A DNA stretch of 6,438 nt from Actinomycetota bacterium. GTDB taxonomy: Bacteria > Actinomycetota > Thermoleophilia > Solirubrobacterales > Solirubrobacteraceae. The DNA is taken from assembly GCA_005788585.1 (NCBI GenBank), contig SYBY01000294.1, positions 1 through 6,438 of the forward strand. The letters are read 5' to 3'. Positions 5,122 through 6,438 of the stretch are shown piece by piece. The notes under the pieces are model-generated. The model was not told the origin of the DNA, ran no database searches, and saw nothing but the letters and a program-made list of their open reading frames with translations. The position numbers and the translations under genes are program-made. The stretch's first letter is position 1. Each line of letters begins with the position of its first letter.

Positions 5122-6312
5122 GTGGCCGACGAGCGCGCGGCCGATCCCCGGCACGGTCCCACCCGCGACCGGGAGTCCCGCGTATCCGCGATCGACGAGC
5201 CCCAGCCGGCACCCGTCGACCTGCCGCATGACGACGAGGGGATGGATGAGGAGGCGCCGCAGCTGCGCGTCACGCGCCGCAGCGTCCTCCTGTTCCTCCT
5301 CTTCGTCGCGTCGGCGCTCGCGTTCCTCTACTTCGTCCTGCCCCAGATCGCCGGCCTGGACGAGACCTGGGGCCGGATCGAGGAGGGTGACCCCTGGTGG
5401 CTGGCCGCCGCGGCCGTGTTCACGGTCCTCTCGTTCCTCGGGTACGTGACGCTGTTCCGCGGCGTCTTCCGCGATGCGCCGCGCATCGACATGCGGGCGA
5501 GCTACCAGATCACCATGGCCGGCCTGGCCGCGACGCGGCTGTTCGCAGCCGGGGGCGCCGGCGGGCTCGTGCTCCAGGCGTGGGCCCTGCGCGCGGCGGG
5601 CATGGCACGGCGGCGCGTGGCCGACCAGACCCTGGTCTTCCTCATGCTGACCTACATCGTCTACATGAGCGCGCTGGTGATCTGCGGCTTCGGCCTGCGG
5701 TTCGGTGTGTTCAGCGGGCCCGACTCGTTCGCGCTGACGGTCGTCCCCGCGCTGTTCGGGCTGCTCGTCATCGTCGTGGGCCTGCTGTGCTCGGCGATCC
5801 CCACCGATCTGCAGCGGCGGCTCGACGGCTACGCGCAGCGCACCGGGCGCATCGGGCGGGTCGCCCAGCGGCTCGCCAACGGTCCGGCGGCGATCTCGGC
5901 GGGCATCCGCGGGGCCTGGGTCCACGTCCGCCAAGGAGACCCGGCCCTGCTCGGGTCGATCGCGTACTGGGCGTTCAACATCATGGTCCTCTGGGCCGCC
6001 TTCCACGCGTTCGGCGGGGCGCCGCCCGGGGCGGTCCTCGTGCTCGGCTACTTCGTCGGCATGCTCGGCAACCTGCTGCCCCTGCCGGGCGGCATCGGCG
6101 GCGTGGACGGCGGCATGATCGGCGCGTTCGCCGCCTACGGGGTCGACATCGGAACGGCGACCGTCGCCGTGCTCGTCTACCGGGCCTTCGCCTTCTGGCT
6201 GCCCACGATCCCCGGCGCCGTCGCATACTTCCAGCTGCGCCACACGGTGCAGCGCTGGCGCGACGAGCGCCGGCATCAACGCGCCGCCGAGATGCATGCG
6301 GCCACGGCCTGA
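5122..6312 (+). CDS. Lysylphosphatidylglycerol synthase transmembrane-family protein (YbhN/AglD-like)
   Basis: A 396-residue integral membrane protein of the LPG-synthase-TM family (PF03706), which covers the flippase half of MprF and many stand-alone proteins linked to envelope lipids. Hydrophobic segments lie near 53-74, 92-112, 130-153, 170-190, 205-223, 277-297, 302-322, 330-350 and 354-372. Family marks are the early RLFAAGGAGGLVLQ (139-152) and the late GNLLPLPGGIGGVDGGMIG (316-334), corresponding to the usual PGGxGxxE motif, here with Asp329 at the acidic position. There is no C-terminal lysyltransferase domain, so it does not synthesise LPG itself. Residues 1-52 form a charged, proline-containing tail. 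GTG 5122 begins three bases after the regulator's stop; ATG 5242 (residue 41) is an alternative start just before the first membrane segment. Exact substrate unknown. Confidence 0.9.
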   Translation: MADERAADPRHGPTRDRESRVSAIDEPQPAPVDLPHDDEGMDEEAPQLRVTRRSVLLFLLFVASALAFLYFVLPQIAGLDETWGRIEEGDPWWLAAAAVFTVLSFLGYVTLFRGVFRDAPRIDMRASYQITMAGLAATRLFAAGGAGGLVLQAWALRAAGMARRRVADQTLVFLMLTYIVYMSALVICGFGLRFGVFSGPDSFALTVVPALFGLLVIVVGLLCSAIPTDLQRRLDGYAQRTGRIGRVAQRLANGPAAISAGIRGAWVHVRQGDPALLGSIAYWAFNIMVLWAAFHAFGGAPPGAVLVLGYFVGMLGNLLPLPGGIGGVDGGMIGAFAAYGVDIGTATVAVLVYRAFAFWLPTIPGAVAYFQLRHTVQRWRDERRHQRAAEMHAATA

Positions 6313-6323
6313 CCCCTACCCAC

Positions 6324-6329
6324 TATACT
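6324..6329 (+). promoter_or_regulatory. Candidate -10 element (TATACT) for trxB
   Basis: TATACT is one mismatch from TATAAT and stands out in the 24-base gap between the LPG-TM-family gene and trxB. Seven bases separate it from the GTG at 6337, so the transcript should begin at or next to the start codon. No Shine-Dalgarno sequence is present. No -35 match is seen 17-18 bases upstream, where the sequence is still coding for the previous gene. This is the best -10 match in the window. Confidence 0.65.
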
Positions 6330-6336
6330 TTCTGAA

Positions 6337-6438
6337 GTGACCTCCTCCACCGACCGTATCGAGAACGTCGTCATCGTCGGCAGCGGCCCCGCCGGGTACA
6401 CGGCCGCGCTGTACACGTCGCGCGCCAACCTGGAGCCG
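6337..6438 (+). CDS. trxB: Thioredoxin reductase, N-terminal fragment cut by the window edge
   Basis: The 34 codons present read [20 protein letters not shown] followed by [14 protein letters not shown]. The dinucleotide-binding GxGxxG (Gly15, Gly17, Gly20) and the following [10 protein letters not shown] are characteristic of the FAD-binding start of low-molecular-weight thioredoxin reductases, which use NADPH to reduce thioredoxin in the cytoplasm. The redox CxxC lies beyond the window, so it cannot be checked. GTG is the natural start: a TATACT hexamer precedes it by seven bases and no Shine-Dalgarno sequence is present. In many actinobacteria trxB is followed by trxA near the replication-origin region; whether that holds here cannot be seen. 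Confidence 0.88.
   Translation, partial: MTSSTDRIENVVIVGSGPAGYTAALYTSRANLEP

Noticed and set aside
5472..5488. Near-perfect 17-base palindrome (8-bp arms around one C)
   Set aside because: It lies inside conserved coding sequence for RDAPRID and is short enough to arise from GC-rich codons; nothing else supports a function.
3088..6297. A minus-strand open frame of about 1069 codons opposite the membrane protein, regulator and LPG-TM-family genes
   Set aside because: It is antisense to three genes with clear family motifs, and its product is a low-complexity mix of Arg, Gly, Asp, Glu, Pro and His without recognisable domains. Long stop-free antisense frames are expected when codons end in G or C.

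Overview
The window is very GC-rich, with G or C at almost every third codon position. It has short or overlapping gene junctions, frequent GTG starts and almost no Shine-Dalgarno sequences. Instead, TAnnnT -10-like hexamers sit six to eight bases before several start codons, the hallmark of leaderless transcripts. Together with the protein families this points to a high-GC actinobacterium. Class Thermoleophilia (Solirubrobacterales-like) is my best guess, but it rests on family resemblance and not on a marker gene.

Layout: bases 1-125 hold no gene I can assign. A minus-strand enoyl-CoA hydratase/isomerase-family gene (126-917) is followed, after only 19 bases, by a divergent plus-strand pair. 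The pair is a class-I glutamine-amidotransferase-like gamma-glutamyl hydrolase of the PuuD/peptidase C26 type (937-1659), overlapped by four bases by a gene for a gamma-glutamylcyclotransferase-like protein (1656-2324). The next block is envelope-related: a large polytopic membrane protein with a soluble C-terminal half, resembling GT-C glycosyltransferases (2365-4800), a 102-residue winged-helix regulator (4810-5118), and a YbhN/MprF-N-type membrane protein of the lysylphosphatidylglycerol-synthase transmembrane family (5122-6312). The right edge carries the first 34 codons of a thioredoxin reductase gene (6337 onward).

How the genes may work together: the PuuD-like and GGCT-like genes are tightly coupled and both belong to families that act on gamma-glutamyl compounds, so a joint role in gamma-glutamyl amide turnover is a reasonable inference. 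The membrane protein, regulator and LPG-TM-family gene look like an envelope lipid or glycan cluster; the regulator and LPG-TM gene are certainly close enough for one transcript. The acyl-CoA enzyme and thioredoxin reductase look like housekeeping neighbours.

I see no CRISPR array, insertion sequence, tRNA, rRNA or integration scar, and no convincing new multi-gene system. The most interesting signals are in initiation: a -10 element that can be read on both strands in the 19-base divergent gap, and two junctions where the TAG stop of one gene forms the start of a -10-like hexamer for the next.
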